Positions 38,846-49,337 of a stretch of 64,000 nt of DNA are shown in pieces. Position numbers and translations under genes: made by a program. The notes under the pieces were generated by a model. It had not been told where the DNA came from. It did not search any database and saw only the letters and a list, made by a program, of their open reading frames with translations. How positions within the stretch are numbered: the stretch's first letter is position 1; each line of letters starts with the position of its first letter. The stretch is from positions 5,268,501-5,332,500 of the forward strand of contig NZ_CP070506.1 of NCBI RefSeq assembly GCF_016925675.1, in the 5' to 3' direction. The stretch comes from Pseudomonas hygromyciniae. Its GTDB lineage: Bacteria > Pseudomonadota > Gammaproteobacteria > Pseudomonadales > Pseudomonadaceae.

Positions 38846-40377
38846 TGGCGAGATCGCTCTTCATGGCATTGCAACGAGTTACTACATCACTAACTGCAAG
38901 AATGAGTCGGTCATTGACGGATGCGATCTTCAGGTCGCCTGTGCCTTCATAAACGCTGTCACGCTCAAGAATTAGCTGATCTAAGACATCCTCATGAGGT
39001 CCATCCAGCCAAGGCTGAAAATGCGAACAGGTGTAACAGGCGACCGGGGCCAGAGCTCCACAAAACCCATAGCTCCCGCAGCTACCGACGTTGCCACCTG
39101 CACTGCAATTCGCTTGAACGATCCCCCACGGCGAGCCTTGGCCTCATCAACGACAAGGACGCCTTGGAACGCTTGCGCAAGTGGAGCTAACTGTAGCGCT
39201 ACAGCTTTATCGATGCGCTCAACGATCTCGGGAATGTTCCTCACATAGACACCAGCATTTTGGATGTCGGAGGATCAAGCGCTTCGCGATGATGTATTCG
39301 CCCCTGCCCCCTCGCGAGGTTGGTCCCGGAGGGTGTAGCGGAAGCGATATGGGTTGATGTTGGTGTAAGCGCCAGTTCGGTGGCTGATAACGGCGATCAC
39401 TTCTTTAACGCTCGACATCGAGTAACCGATCTCATTCACGCGGGCATGCAAAAATCTCCTGCCAGTTGCGACTCAAGATCTTTGTTCGTGTCGTAGTGTT
39501 TGAAGGTCGGAAACAGTGGCAGCTCGGACACAAGATTCTGCCGGATAGATCCACCGAGAAGATTAGAAATAACTGATTTGACATGGCCTACCTGCTCCTG
39601 AAGAAGGGTCCACAAGTCCTCAACAACTTCAAACTTAGAGAACGACTGACGCCACCCCGTGCTTTTGCTTACCACGCGGAAAATTGATGAAGTAACGCTG
39701 CCCAACAGGGATAAGGTCTTTAATCTTCAATGCTGCAATTTGAGCTGGGCGCCTGCCAGTCATAGCTAAAATCATCGCGAAGCAAGTTTGTCCAAATCTA
39801 GTTTTCCAATCGCATAACAATCAAGCACGCCTGAGACAATAGCTTCCATCTCAATATCTGTAAGCGGCCCATTTTCTGGACACATCGATTGTACTGCGTA
39901 GCCTTTTTCATTCCCTTTTATCCTCCAGCCCTCCATCATTTTCAGGGTATCGGCGGAGGCTCCAGGATATCCAAGACTGACCCATGTGCGATGAATGCAC
40001 GCAAGAGCTGAGCTCCCAATCAGCATCAGCTATCTGTGGCGATACGAGATCATCGATTCCGACTGAATAGTGGGAGAGAATGAGTTGCTTCAAAATAAGA
40101 TTTGAATCGGCGGTACAGTGACATAGTGTAATGCGCTGAACAGGTTTCTCCATAGATGGCCAAACCTGCCTAAATGTGCGCTTGAAATCATCATTCAGAA
40201 ATGAGGGAAAAGTATCGAGGAAGAATCTGATATCTTTACTCAGCCTCCAATGGCTTGAATATATCTCCACCTCATAGCCATCTTTGGAGACAATGAAGTG
40301 CGCTCATACCGAGCTAGAGCAGCATTATTATTCATGATCATCAGAGGATTTCCCCATGTGCTTTTTTGCAAGCCCAT
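38838..40377 (-). CDS. tyrosine recombinase 2 of the trio
   Basis: ATG 40377 (MGLQKSTWGNPLMIMNNN) shares one base with the stop of gene 1. N-terminal part: YEVEIYSSHWRLSKDIRFFLD, FRQVWPSMEKPVQRITLCH, ADTLKMMEGWRIKGNEKGY. Catalytic half: Arg in AMILAMTGRRPAQIAALKIKDL (~39750), RYFINFPRGKQKHG, NINPYRFRYTL (~39340; Tyr where His is usual, then Arg) and DIQNAGVYVRNIPE (Tyr nucleophile, ~39250). The tail VLDQLILERDSVYEGTGDL and CNAMKSDLANV ends at TAA 38838-38840. ~513 residues. The expected His before the Tyr is lost in a shift near 39280. Confidence 0.78.
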
Positions 40378-41568
40378 CACAGCCTTTCCAGCCGCTTCTT
40401 GATATGGCGCTTGTTATAAATTGACGCTGTGCCAGAAGTTTCACTCCACCCCATCAAGTAAGAGCGGAGTTGTTGTTCTCGCTCAGGGGTTACGCCGTCT
40501 TTATCGCGGCTCCTCGAAAATATGTAGTTCCAATGGTGCCGAAGGGCATGGGTATGCAGACCAGAAAATTCATCGGCTAGAGTCGACAGAGTTGCAATAA
40601 ATTTTCCGAAGCCAGAATTAGAAAGCGGCCAGCCCACAGTCTGTCCTGAACGATGAATCACAAAGATATCCATGCTTACGAGCACCCGGAATCTTGTTGC
40701 GGAATTTGGCGATATGCTCATGGATTCGCTGCATGAGCTCAGGGATCAGAGGAAATGTACGCTCCCGCGTCTTAGCGACTGGCTGATAAGTTCTTGGATC
40801 GCCAGCAGAGTCTGCTCGTCGCACGATCCTGACCGTATTTTTCGCAAAATCGAAGTCTTCACTTCTGAGGTTCAGCAGTTCTCCACGCCGCATCCCTGTG
40901 AGACGAAGAATTGTGAACATCAATGCGTTCCGAAATTGAAGGCCAACGTCGGCAACCGGGTTGGATTCGCTGCCTGGCTTTAGAATTTCTTCAACCATAT
41001 CCAAAACGGAGTCATCCAGATGGGAATCAGATGTGCCTTCTTCAGTTTTATCGCCAATCTTCGGTCGATTTGCTTTGATCTGAGCCACCATGGCATCAAT
41101 TTCCTGCGCACTGGTCTCTGTTACTGGGTGCAATCTGCCTGCAAGAAATCGGACGTACCCAGCGATAACAGTGATTCAGTTGTACTGATTGTCCTGGGCG
41201 ACCCTTCTTCGACGGCCTTTAGGGACGACCTGCTTGTCCTTTGACACATATCTTCAGAGGCTTTTGCATGAAGTCCCGCAAAGAATGATCTCATGACGAC
41301 AAAGCAGCTCGCTCTGCTTAAAACGCGACTCTAGATCAAGGCCGTAGTAACTCTGCCAGGCGCATATCGCCTTGAGCGCCGATAGCGCGTTATTGATAGT
41401 GTTAATGGAAAGCGAGCGCCCACGCATCTCGGCAGTCACGTACAGCGCGGGGTAATAAAGCGGCATGCCGGCGTTATCGACGAGGATAGAAAACCTCTCT
41501 CCTGATTCCGCCTGAAACCGTCTGATTGCTAACTGCATACCCACCTCGAATTCCTTACGTAAATTCAA
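40377..41568 (-). CDS. tyrosine recombinase 1 of the trio
   Basis: ATG 41568 (MNLRKEFEVGMQLAIRRFQAE). SAM-like N-domain: SINTINNALSALKAICAWQSYYG. Catalytic domain: Arg in LRLTGMRRGELLNLRSEDFD (~40890), HTHALRHHWNYIFS (HxxR, ~40545), LMGWSETSGTASIYNKRHI (Trp and Tyr, ~40430). Stop TGA 40377-40379. ~397 residues. Shifts near 41295, 41160 and 40680. First gene of the trio; promoter expected in 41569-41610, an AT-rich stretch ending with the ssb terminator. Confidence 0.85.
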
Positions 41569-41617
41569 GGTAGGAACCTAGTTAAAACACGTCAATTTTT
41601 TTACAACGCGAAAACGA

Positions 41618-41640
41618 AAGCCCCTGCAATGCGGGGGCTT
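41618..41640 (-). terminator. terminator after ssb
   Basis: AAGCCCC TGCAATGC GGGGGCTT hairpin, followed on the minus strand by TTCGTTTTCG. It ends ssb transcription and separates it from the recombinase module. Confidence 0.8.
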
Positions 41641-41676
41641 CCAGAAGAAACTTTACAAAGAAGTCTCTACGGCTCC

Positions 41677-42188
41677 TCAGAAGGGAATATCGTCATCAAA
41701 GCTGTCGAAATCAGCAGCCGGTTGCGGTGCCGCCTGCTGTGGCGCTGGGCGCGACTCACGCTGTGGCTGCTGGCTTGGCTGTGGACGCGACTGCTGTGGG
41801 CGCGGTGCCGATTGGACATGCCGCCCTGGCCCTGTTGGTCGCCCTGTGGACGGCCGCCCAGCAGTTGCATGGTGCCTTGCATATCAACCACGATTTCGGT
41901 GGTGTAACGCTTGATACCGTCTTTTTCCCACTCGCGGGTCTGCAGTTTGCCTTCGATGCAGACCTGCGAACCCTGGCGCGTATTCACCGGCGATCTCTGC
42001 AACCTTGCTGAACATCGATACACGGTGCCATTCGGTTTCTCGACCTTCTGGCCGGTCTGCTTGTCGGTCCATTGTTCGCTGGTCGCCAGACTCAGGTTGG
42101 TCACGGCGTTACCGTTAGGCAAGTAGCGAACTTCGGGATCCTGGCCGCATGTACCGACCAATATGACTTGTTTACCCCCACGGGCCAT
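41677..42188 (-). CDS. ssb: single-stranded DNA-binding protein
   Basis: ATG 42188 ([29 protein letters not shown] after a small shift near 42172). OB-fold blocks [40 protein letters not shown] and [26 protein letters not shown]. The Gln/Pro/Gly-rich linker runs from [16 protein letters not shown], and the acidic tip [11 protein letters not shown], which binds RecO, ExoI and other partners, ends at TGA 41677-41679. ~170 residues. Shifts near 42090, 42035, 41990, 41810 and 41745. Confidence 0.93.
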
Positions 42189-42197
42189 AACGTTCTC

Positions 42198-43583
42198 CTA
42201 GGCTGGGCGCGCTGTCGGCACTGGGTTGACCAGTTGCTCGAGCGTCGCGCGATCCATAATTCGGTGTCCAATTTGATGTAAATGGTCGCCTCTTCAGCGA
42301 CCACGACTGCATCTGTTACCCCTACGACGGCCTTCAGGCGCTCTACCAGACCGCTTTCACGGATCGCCTCCGGCGATAGCGGCAAACGCAGACTTGTGAC
42401 GTAGGGAGGTTCGCGCATGGTAACAGCAAAGACCAGCCAAAGTGCAGCCAGCCCGGCGCATCCGAGGAACACAACTGACAACCGCCATGCTGGAACATCC
42501 AGCCGCCCATGATGCCGCCCAGCGCCGAACCGAGGAACTGACTGCTGGAATAAACCCCATCGCCGTGCCTTTGCCGCCTGCCGGTGAAACTTTACTGATC
42601 AGCGAACGCAGTGACGCCTCCAGCAGGTTGAACGCAGTGAAAATTACACCGTGCCGATTACCATGCCCGTAGGCTGTCGCCGAACTGCCAGAAGAATAGT
42701 TCAGTGAGCATCAATGTCGCGACGGCACCGAGCAAAACTCGTTTCATTTGCGTTTCTTCTCGCCATAGATGATGAACGGGATCATGGCGAAGAATGAAAT
42801 CAACAAGGCGGTGAGATAGACCCACCAGTGCTGTTCCCTGGGCAATCCGGCTTTTCCACCAGCGCCAGGGCAACGCGACGAAGCTGCACATCAGCATCGC
42901 ATGCAATACAAAGATACCTAAATCCAGGCGCAGCAAGTCCGGGTGCTTGAGCGTCGGCAGCAGCGCTTGCTTTGCCACGCCCGATTCACGGTGCTGCAGC
43001 GGCCCGGTGGAGCGCGGCACCATAAAGGCCACGATCACGATGCCGAACAGCGCCATGCCCCCAGTGGCGAGGAATAGGCCGTGCAATCGAACGCACGGGT
43101 CAGCAGCGGGCCAACCACCATCGCAACGGCAAACGAAAGACCGATGGTCATGCCAATCATGGCCAGGGCCTTGGTACGATGCTGCTCGCGGGTCAGATCT
43201 GACAGCAGTGCCATCACCGCCGCAGAAATCGCCCCGGCACCTTGCAGGATACGTCCGGCGATCACGCCCCAGATCGAATCGGCATTGGCCGCCAACACGC
43301 TGCCCAGGGCGAACACGATCAGCCCCAGGTAGATCAATGGCCGGCGGCCAATGCGGTCGGAAATGATCCCGAACGGAATCTGGAAAATCGCCTGGGTCAG
43401 ACCATAGGCGCCAATCGCCAGGCCAATCAAGGCTGGGGTCGCGCCTGCGAGGTCCATGCCATAGGTCGCCAGTACCGGCAACACCATGAACATGCCCAGC
43501 ATACGGAAGGCGAACACCAGGGCCAGACCGCTTGCCGCTCGGGTCTCGCCGCTACTCATGCGTTCGCTGTGGGGATCGTGCAT
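42198..43583 (-). CDS. MFS transporter
   Basis: I prefer ATG 43583 (MHDPHSERMSSGETRAASGLALVFAFRMLGMFMVLPVLATYG). The MFS signature between helices 2 and 3 is GIISDRIGRRPLIYLG. Twelve helices are suggested by joined frames (VMALLSDLTREQHRTKALAM, GIVIVAFMVPRST, LDLGIFVLHAMLMCSFVALP, LLISFFAMIPFIIYGEKK, GTAMGVYSSSQFLGSALGGI, LGCAGLAALWLVFAV). The hydrophilic C-terminal extension (EAIRESGLVERLKAVVGVTD, EEATIYIKLDTE) is a small domain not seen in most MFS proteins. Stop TAG 42198-42200; ~461 residues. Located between ssb and uvrA as in other pseudomonads. Substrate unknown. Confidence 0.85.
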
Positions 43584-43694
43584 GGAAAAACCTCGTGTGA
43601 ACCGGCGTGATTCTACCAGTCCCATCGATTGAGAGGGTATATGCGGCGCTTTGCCGCGCAGCTTTCATGTAAGGCTGAAATGGGCAAACTGACA

Positions 43695-43710
43695 GTGTAT
43701 ATTCATCCAG
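43695..43710. promoter_or_regulatory. candidate LexA box before uvrA
   Basis: Read on the minus strand the site is CTGGATGAATATACAC, 12 of 16 positions equal to CTGTATATATATACAG, ~53 bases before the uvrA TTG start. TATACT at 43721 could be the -10 element. Each half site has one mismatch, and indel errors may hide a better match. Confidence 0.4.
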
Positions 43711-43762
43711 TCTTTAGCCGTATACTCCTGCATTATTTATACGCCTGCCGTGCGAGGCCATC

Positions 43763-46566
43763 TTGGACAAGATCCTGATTCGTGGGGCAGAACCCACAAC
43801 CTGAAGAACATCGACCTGACCCTGCCCCGGGACAAACACTGATTGTCATCACCGGCTTGCCGGGTCCGGCAAGTCATCGCTGGCGTTCGATACGCCATAT
43901 GCCGAGGGCCAGCGTCGTTATGTGAGTCGCTGTCGGCCTATGCCCGGCAGTTCCTGTCGATGATGGAAAAGCCTGATGTCGACACCATTGAAGGCCTGTC
44001 GCCAGCCATTTCCATCGAACAAAAGTCGACCTCCACAACCCTCGCTCCACCGTGGGCACCATTACCGAAATTTACGATTACCTGCGCTTGCTGTGCGCGC
44101 GCGCGGTATTCCACGCTGCCCGGATCACGATGTTCCGCTGGAAGCCCAGACCGTCAGCCAGATGGTTGACCTGGTGCTAGCACAGCCGGAAGGCGCCAAT
44201 GATGCTGCTGGCTCAGGTGATCCGCAGGCACAAGGGCGAACACCTCTGTGTTCGAAGAGCTGCGCGCCCAGGGTTTTGTCCGTGCCCGGATCAACGGCAA
44301 GCTCTATGAGCTGGATGAAGCTCAAGCTGGACAAGCAGAAGAAGCACACCATCGATGTAGTAGTCGACCGGTTCAAGGTGCGTGCCGATCTGCAGCAGCG
44401 CCGGCGGAGTCGTTCGAAACCGCGCTGAAACTGGCGGACGGTATCGCCCTGGTTGCCCCGATGGACGACGAGCCAGGCGAAGAAATCATCTTCTCCGCAC
44501 GCTTTGCCTGCCCGATCTGCGGCCACGCCATCGGCGAGCTGGAACCCAAGCTGTTCTCCTTCAACAACCCGGCCGGCGCCTGTCCGACCTGTGATGGGTT
44601 GGGGTCAAGCAGTTCTTCGACATCAAGCGCCTGGTCAATGGCGACCTGACGCTGGCGGAGGGTGCAATACGCGGCTGGGATCGGCGCAATGTCTACTACT
44701 TCAGATGCTCGGGTCGTTGGCCGCCCACTACAAATTCAGCCTGGGGGTGCCGTTCAACGAGCTGCCAGCAGAGCAACAGAAAATCATCCTGCATGGCAGC
44801 GGCTCCCAGAACGTCGATTTCAAATACCTGAATGACCGTGGCGATATCGTCAAGCGCTCCCACCCATTCGAAGGCATCGTGCCCAACCTGGAGCGCCGCT
44901 ATCGGGAAACCGAGTCGGCCAGCGTGCGCGAGGAGCTGGCGTTCCTCGGCACACAGCCCTGCCCGGATTGCCGGGGCACTCGCTTGCGTCGCGAGGCGCG
45001 CCACGTGTGGGTAGGTGAGAAGACATTGCCGGCGGTGACCAGCCTGCCCATCGGTGATGCCTGCGAATACTTCGGCGTATTGAAGCTGACCGGGCGACGC
45101 GGCGAGATTGCCGACAAGATCCTCAAGGAGATCCGCGAGCGCTTGCAGTTCCTGGTCAACGTGGGCTGGATTACCTGTCCCTGGATCGCAGTGCCGACAC
45201 GCTGTCCGGCGGCGAGGCCCAGCGCATTCGTCTGGCCAGCCAGATCGGCGCGGGCCTGGTGGGCGTGCTGTACATCCTCGACGAGCCCTCCATCGGCCTG
45301 CACCAGCGCGACAATGATCGTTTGCTGGGCACGCTCAAGCACCTGCGCATATCGGCAATACGGTGATCGTGGTCGAACACGATGAGGATGCCATTCGCCT
45401 GGCGGACTATGTGGTCGATATCGGCCCCGGCGCGGGCGTCCATGGCGGGCACATCGTTGCCCAGGGCACACCAGCTGAAGTCATGGCCCATCCGGACTCC
45501 CTGACCGGCAAATACTTGTCTGGCCGGGTAAAAATCGAAGTGCCAGCAAACGTACGCCACGTAACAAAAACAGGCGCTGCATCTCAAGGGCGCACGCGGC
45601 AACAACCTGCGCAATGTTGACCTGGAAATCCCTTTGGGCCTGCTGACCTGCGTCACGGGTGTATCCGTTCGGCAAGTCCACGTTGATCAACAACACATTG
45701 TTCCCCTCAGCGCCACAGCGCTGAATAGCGCCACCACCCTGGAAGCTGCAGCGCATGACAGCATCAAGGGCCTGGAGCTCCTGGACAAGGTGGTGGATAT
45801 CGACCAAAGCCGGATGGTCGCACCCCCGCTCTCAACCCGCGACCTACACCGGGCTGTTCACGCCGATTCGCGAGCTATTCGCCGGTGTGCCGGAGTCCCG
45901 GTCCCGTGGTTATGGGCCTGGGCGCTTCTCCTTCAACGTCAAGGGCGGGCGCTGCAGGCGTGCCAGGGCGACGGTTTGATCAAGGTGGAGATGCACTTCC
46001 TGCCGGACATCTACGTGCCGTGCGATGTGTGCAGAGTAAGCGCTACAACCGCGAAACCCTGGAGATCAAATACAAGGGCAAGAACATCCATGAAACCCTC
46101 GAGATGACCATCGAGGAAGCGCGGGTGTTCTTTGACGCAGTGCGGGGCCTGGCACGCTCCAGACCTTGATGGACGTGGGCTTGTCGTATATCAAACTGGG
46201 GCAGTCGGCGACCACTTATCCGGTGGCGAGGCGCAGCGGGTGAAGCTGTCTCGCGAACTGTCCAAGCGCGATACCGGCAAGACCCTGTATATCCTCGATG
46301 AACCGACTACCGGTCTGCGCTTCGCGGACATCCAGCAATTGCTCGACGTACTGCACCGGCTACGCGATCACGGCAACACCGTGGTGGTGATCGAGCACAA
46401 TCTGGATGTGATCAAGACGGCAGACTGGCTGGTGGACCTCGGCCCGGAGGGCGGTTCCAAGGGTGGGCAGATTATTGCGGTGGGTACGCCGGAGCAGGTC
46501 TCCGAGATGCCGCAATCCCACACTGGTTACTATCTGAAGCCGTTGCTGGCGCGCGACCGGGCCTGA
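43763..46566 (+). CDS. uvrA: excinuclease ABC subunit A
   Basis: TTG 43763 ([25 protein letters not shown]) is the conserved start. DNA damage sensor of nucleotide excision repair with two ABC ATPase modules. Visible: first Walker A region [35 protein letters not shown], zinc finger [21 protein letters not shown] with CPTCDGLG, signature [28 protein letters not shown], second module [23 protein letters not shown], zinc finger CEACQGDG with CDVC, and second signature [16 protein letters not shown] with ILDEPTTGL. Ends LLARDRA at TGA 46564-46566, ~940 residues. More than a dozen one-base shifts, most in the first 900 bases. Confidence 0.95.
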
Positions 46567-46585
46567 TTTTTCGGGCCCAGCAAAA

Positions 46586-46612
46586 CCCTGTCACCGTAGC
46601 GGTGACAGGGGC
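46586..46612. terminator. bidirectional terminator between uvrA and ferritin
   Basis: CCCTGTCACCG TAG CGGTGACAGGG is an 11-bp perfect stem followed by GCTTTTTC on the plus strand and preceded by CAAAA, giving a T run on the minus strand too. It can end both convergent genes. Confidence 0.92.
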
Positions 46613-46631
46613 TTTTTCATTGCCGGCGAAA

Positions 46632-47094
46632 TCAGAACTGCGATTGCGGTAGTTTTCCAGACCGATCAACTTGATCAGACCCAACTGCTTTTCTAGCCAG
46701 TAGGTGTGATCTTCTTCAGTATCGTTCAACTGTACGCGCAGGATTTCACGGGTCACGTAGTCGTTGTGCTTCTCGCAAAGCTCAATGCCTTTGCACAGTG
46801 CAGCGCGAACCTTGTACTCCAGGCGCAAGTCGCTGGCGAGCATCTCAGGCACCGTGGTGCCAGTATCCAGGTCGTCAGGACGCATACGCGGCGTGCCTTC
46901 GAGCATCAGGATGCGGCGCATCAGCGCGTCGGCATGCTGTGCCTCTTCTTCCATTTCGTGGTTGATACGCTCGTAGAGCTCGGTAAACCCCAGTCTTCGT
47001 ACATGCGCGAGTGAATGAAATATTGGTCACGAGCTGCCAGTTCGCCCGTCAGCAACGTGTTGAGGTAATCGATTACGTCGGGGTGACCTTGCAT
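46632..47094 (-). CDS. ferritin/bacterioferritin (FtnA/BfrA type)
   Basis: ATG 47094 ([36 protein letters not shown]). Ferroxidase ligands: Glu18 ([10 protein letters not shown]), Glu51 and His54 ([10 protein letters not shown]), and later [30 protein letters not shown] shift near 46985 and one near 46655 are needed; the end is then ENYLQSQF at TGA 46632-46634. 154 residues. Haem-binding bacterioferritins have Met at position 52; here the aligned residue is Ala (E-E-E-A-Q-H), which fits the non-haem FtnA-like protein encoded beside katA in P. aeruginosa. Confidence 0.88.
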
Positions 47095-47210
47095 CGCCCT
47101 ACATCTCCCTGCTTGAAAGGCCTTAGTTTGAACCATGCTGACCTGCAGGTCACGGGACGAACGGCAGAAAAGTGAAGATTTTCAGAGAAAAGTAGCTGAA
47201 ATAACGCAAA

Positions 47211-47232
47211 AACCGCCCAAATGAGGGCGGTT
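47211..47232 (-). terminator. terminator after katA
   Basis: AACCGCCC AAATGA GGGCGGTT, followed on the minus strand by TTTGCG. It lies just beyond the katA stop. 47095-47210 holds the ferritin promoter region with no other recognisable element. Confidence 0.85.
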
Positions 47233-47249
47233 CTGCTTATCACTTAGAG

Positions 47250-48686
47250 TTAGTTAAGCGCTACACCCAGCGCAGTTGCTATTCCTTCTCCATAGGCTGG
47301 ATCGGCCTTGAAGAAGTGCTGCAACTGACGCTGAACCACATCACTGGAAACCCCAGTCATTGCACCAGCGATGTTGTTGATCAACAGCGCTTTTGCTCAA
47401 CATTCATCAGGCGGAACAGCGCACCGGCGTGGCTGTAGTAATCAGTGTCTTCACGGTGATCGTAACGATCTGCCGCGCCACTGAGTGCCAAGGCAGGTTC
47501 TGCGTACTGCGGAGCCTGTTTGGGTGCGTCGGCGTAGCTATTAGGCTCGTAGTTGGGAGCCGCGCCACCGTTGCTACCAAATGCCATGGAGCCATCACGT
47601 TGGTAGTTGCTGACTGGACTACGCGCAGCATTCACTGACAAGTGCTGATGGTTAGTGCCAATACGGTAGCGGTGCGCGTCAGCGTAAGCGAACACACGGC
47701 CTTGCAGCATGCGATCCGGAGACAAACCGACACCTGGCACCATGTTGCTTGACCGAACGCTGCCTGCTCCACTTCGGCGAAGTAGTTCAGCGGGTTGCGG
47801 TTCAACTCAATTCGCCGACTTCAATCAGCGGAAACTCTTTCTGCGACCAGGTTTTGGTCACGTCGAAGGGATTCTCATAGTGAGCGTTGGCCTGGGCTTC
47901 AGTCATGATCTGGATGCAGACGCGCCATTTCGGGAAGTCGCCGCGCTCAATGGCCTCGAACAGATCACGCTGGGCGTAGTCCGGGTCAGTACCAGCAAGG
48001 CGTGCAGCATCGGCAGGTGCCAGGTTCTTGATGCCTTGCTTGGTTTTGTAGTGCCACTTCACCCAATGACGCTCGCCATTTGCGCTGATCAAGCTGTAGG
48101 TATGACTACCGAAGCCGTGCATGTGTCGGTAGCCGTCCGGGATGCCACGATCCGAGAACAGAATAGTGACCTGGTGCAGTGCCTCAGGCGAATGCGACCA
48201 GAAGTCCCACATCATCTGCGCACTTTTCAAGTTGCTTTGCGGCAGGCGCTTTTGGGTGTGAATAAAATCAGGGAATTTCAGCGGGTCCCGGATAAAGAAC
48301 ACAGGGTGTTGTTCCCGACAATATCCCAGTTGCCTTCTTCGGTGTAGAACTTCAACGCAAAGCCACGCGGGTCGCGTTCGGTATCTGCCGAGCCGCGCTC
48401 GCCACCGACTGTAGAGAAGCGCAGGAAAGTCGGCGTCTGCTTACCGACAGCTTCAAACAGCTTGGCGCTGGTGATTGAGTGATGCTTTGGTGACCGTGAA
48501 GGTTCCGTACGCTCCCGAGCCTTTGGCGTGTACACGGCGCTCTGGGATGTTTTCACGGTTGAAGTGGGCAAGTTTCTCGATCAGGTGAAAGTCGTCGAGC
48601 AGCAACGGGCCACGTGGGCCTGCAGAACAGGAATTTGATTATCCGCAACGGAGCGCCGCTGGCAGTGGTAAGGGTTTGTGGCTCAT
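47250..48686 (-). CDS. katA: catalase, haem-containing (KatA type)
   Basis: ATG 48686 ([18 protein letters not shown]). Catalytic His in [15 protein letters not shown], Asn in [18 protein letters not shown], and the proximal haem ligand block [39 protein letters not shown] is the family signature. C-terminus [15 protein letters not shown] ends at TAA 47250-47252. ~479 residues, a small-subunit clade 3 catalase. Shifts near 48630, 48510, 48300, 47815, 47745 and 47395. It clears hydrogen peroxide and sits next to the iron-storage gene, so both limit Fenton chemistry. Confidence 0.93.
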
Positions 48687-48868
48687 GCTCAACCTCCTCA
48701 GGTCAGTCTTGGAACTGCCGGCTAATCGGCTTGAAGGAGTATTGACCAGGAAGATGACACCATCAAATTTATTAAATTATGCATATCGATAGCTAATTAC
48801 TAACGATGTACTGGCTCGCATAGCCAAAATTCAATCAAGACCCGCCATGGGCTTTTCTATCGCCCACA
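48687..48868. other. katA upstream region
   Basis: About 180 bases between the katA start and the rplQ terminator. It is AT-rich around 48757-48800 (ATTTATTAAATTATGCATATCGATAGCTAATTAC), the likely katA promoter. ATAG is present once in the OxyR-like spacing, but I cannot recognise a full OxyR site. Confidence 0.45.
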
Positions 48869-48897
48869 AAAACCGGGCACTAGGCCCGGTTTTTTTT
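48869..48897. terminator. terminator of the alpha ribosomal operon
   Basis: AAACCGGGC ACTA GGCCCGGTTT with seven or more Ts on the plus strand and TTTTTG on the minus strand. It ends the rpsM-rplQ transcript just after rplQ. Confidence 0.9.
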
Positions 48898-48910
48898 AGC
48901 GACTGTCGTC

Positions 48911-49296
48911 TTACTCGGCGGATACAGCTTCGCCAGCAGTAGCACGATCAACCAACTCGACGTACGCCATAGGCGCGTTGTCGCCAGTGCGGAAACCGCA
49001 CTTGAGGATGCGCAGGTAGCCACCTCACGGGTAGCGTAACGCTTGCCCAGGTCGTTGAAGAGCTTTCCAACGATAGCTTTCGAACGGGTACGGTCGAAAG
49101 CCAGACGGCGGTTAGCCAGGCTGTTCGTCTTGGCCAACGTGATCAGCGGCTCAGCAACGCGACGCAGTTCTTTGGCTTTCGGCAGTGTAGTTTTGATCAG
49201 CTCGTGCTCGAACAGCGACACCGCCATGTTTTGAAACATGGCCTTGCGGTGCGAGCTGGTACGGCTCAGGTGACGACCACTTTTACGATGACGCAT
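48911..49296 (-). CDS. rplQ: 50S ribosomal protein L17
   Basis: ATG 49296 ([25 protein letters not shown]), the invariant L17 opening, through [21 protein letters not shown]. One base is missing near 49024 (the change from ATREV to [28 protein letters not shown]). Ends EAVSAE at 48911-48913, ~128 residues. Last gene of the alpha operon. Confidence 0.95.
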
Positions 49297-49337
49297 GGTT
49301 CATTCCTTACCAAACTCACGTTCGGTGATTACGACGA

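Noticed and set aside
35600..41620. A defence island or cargo inside the recombinase module
   Set aside because: All open frames between tam and ssb belong to the three recombinases or the IS3 element; no other gene fits.
43763..46566. Programmed frameshifting in uvrA and dxs
   Set aside because: Too many shifts per gene and no slippery sites; only the IS3 transposase is a family with known programmed frameshifting.
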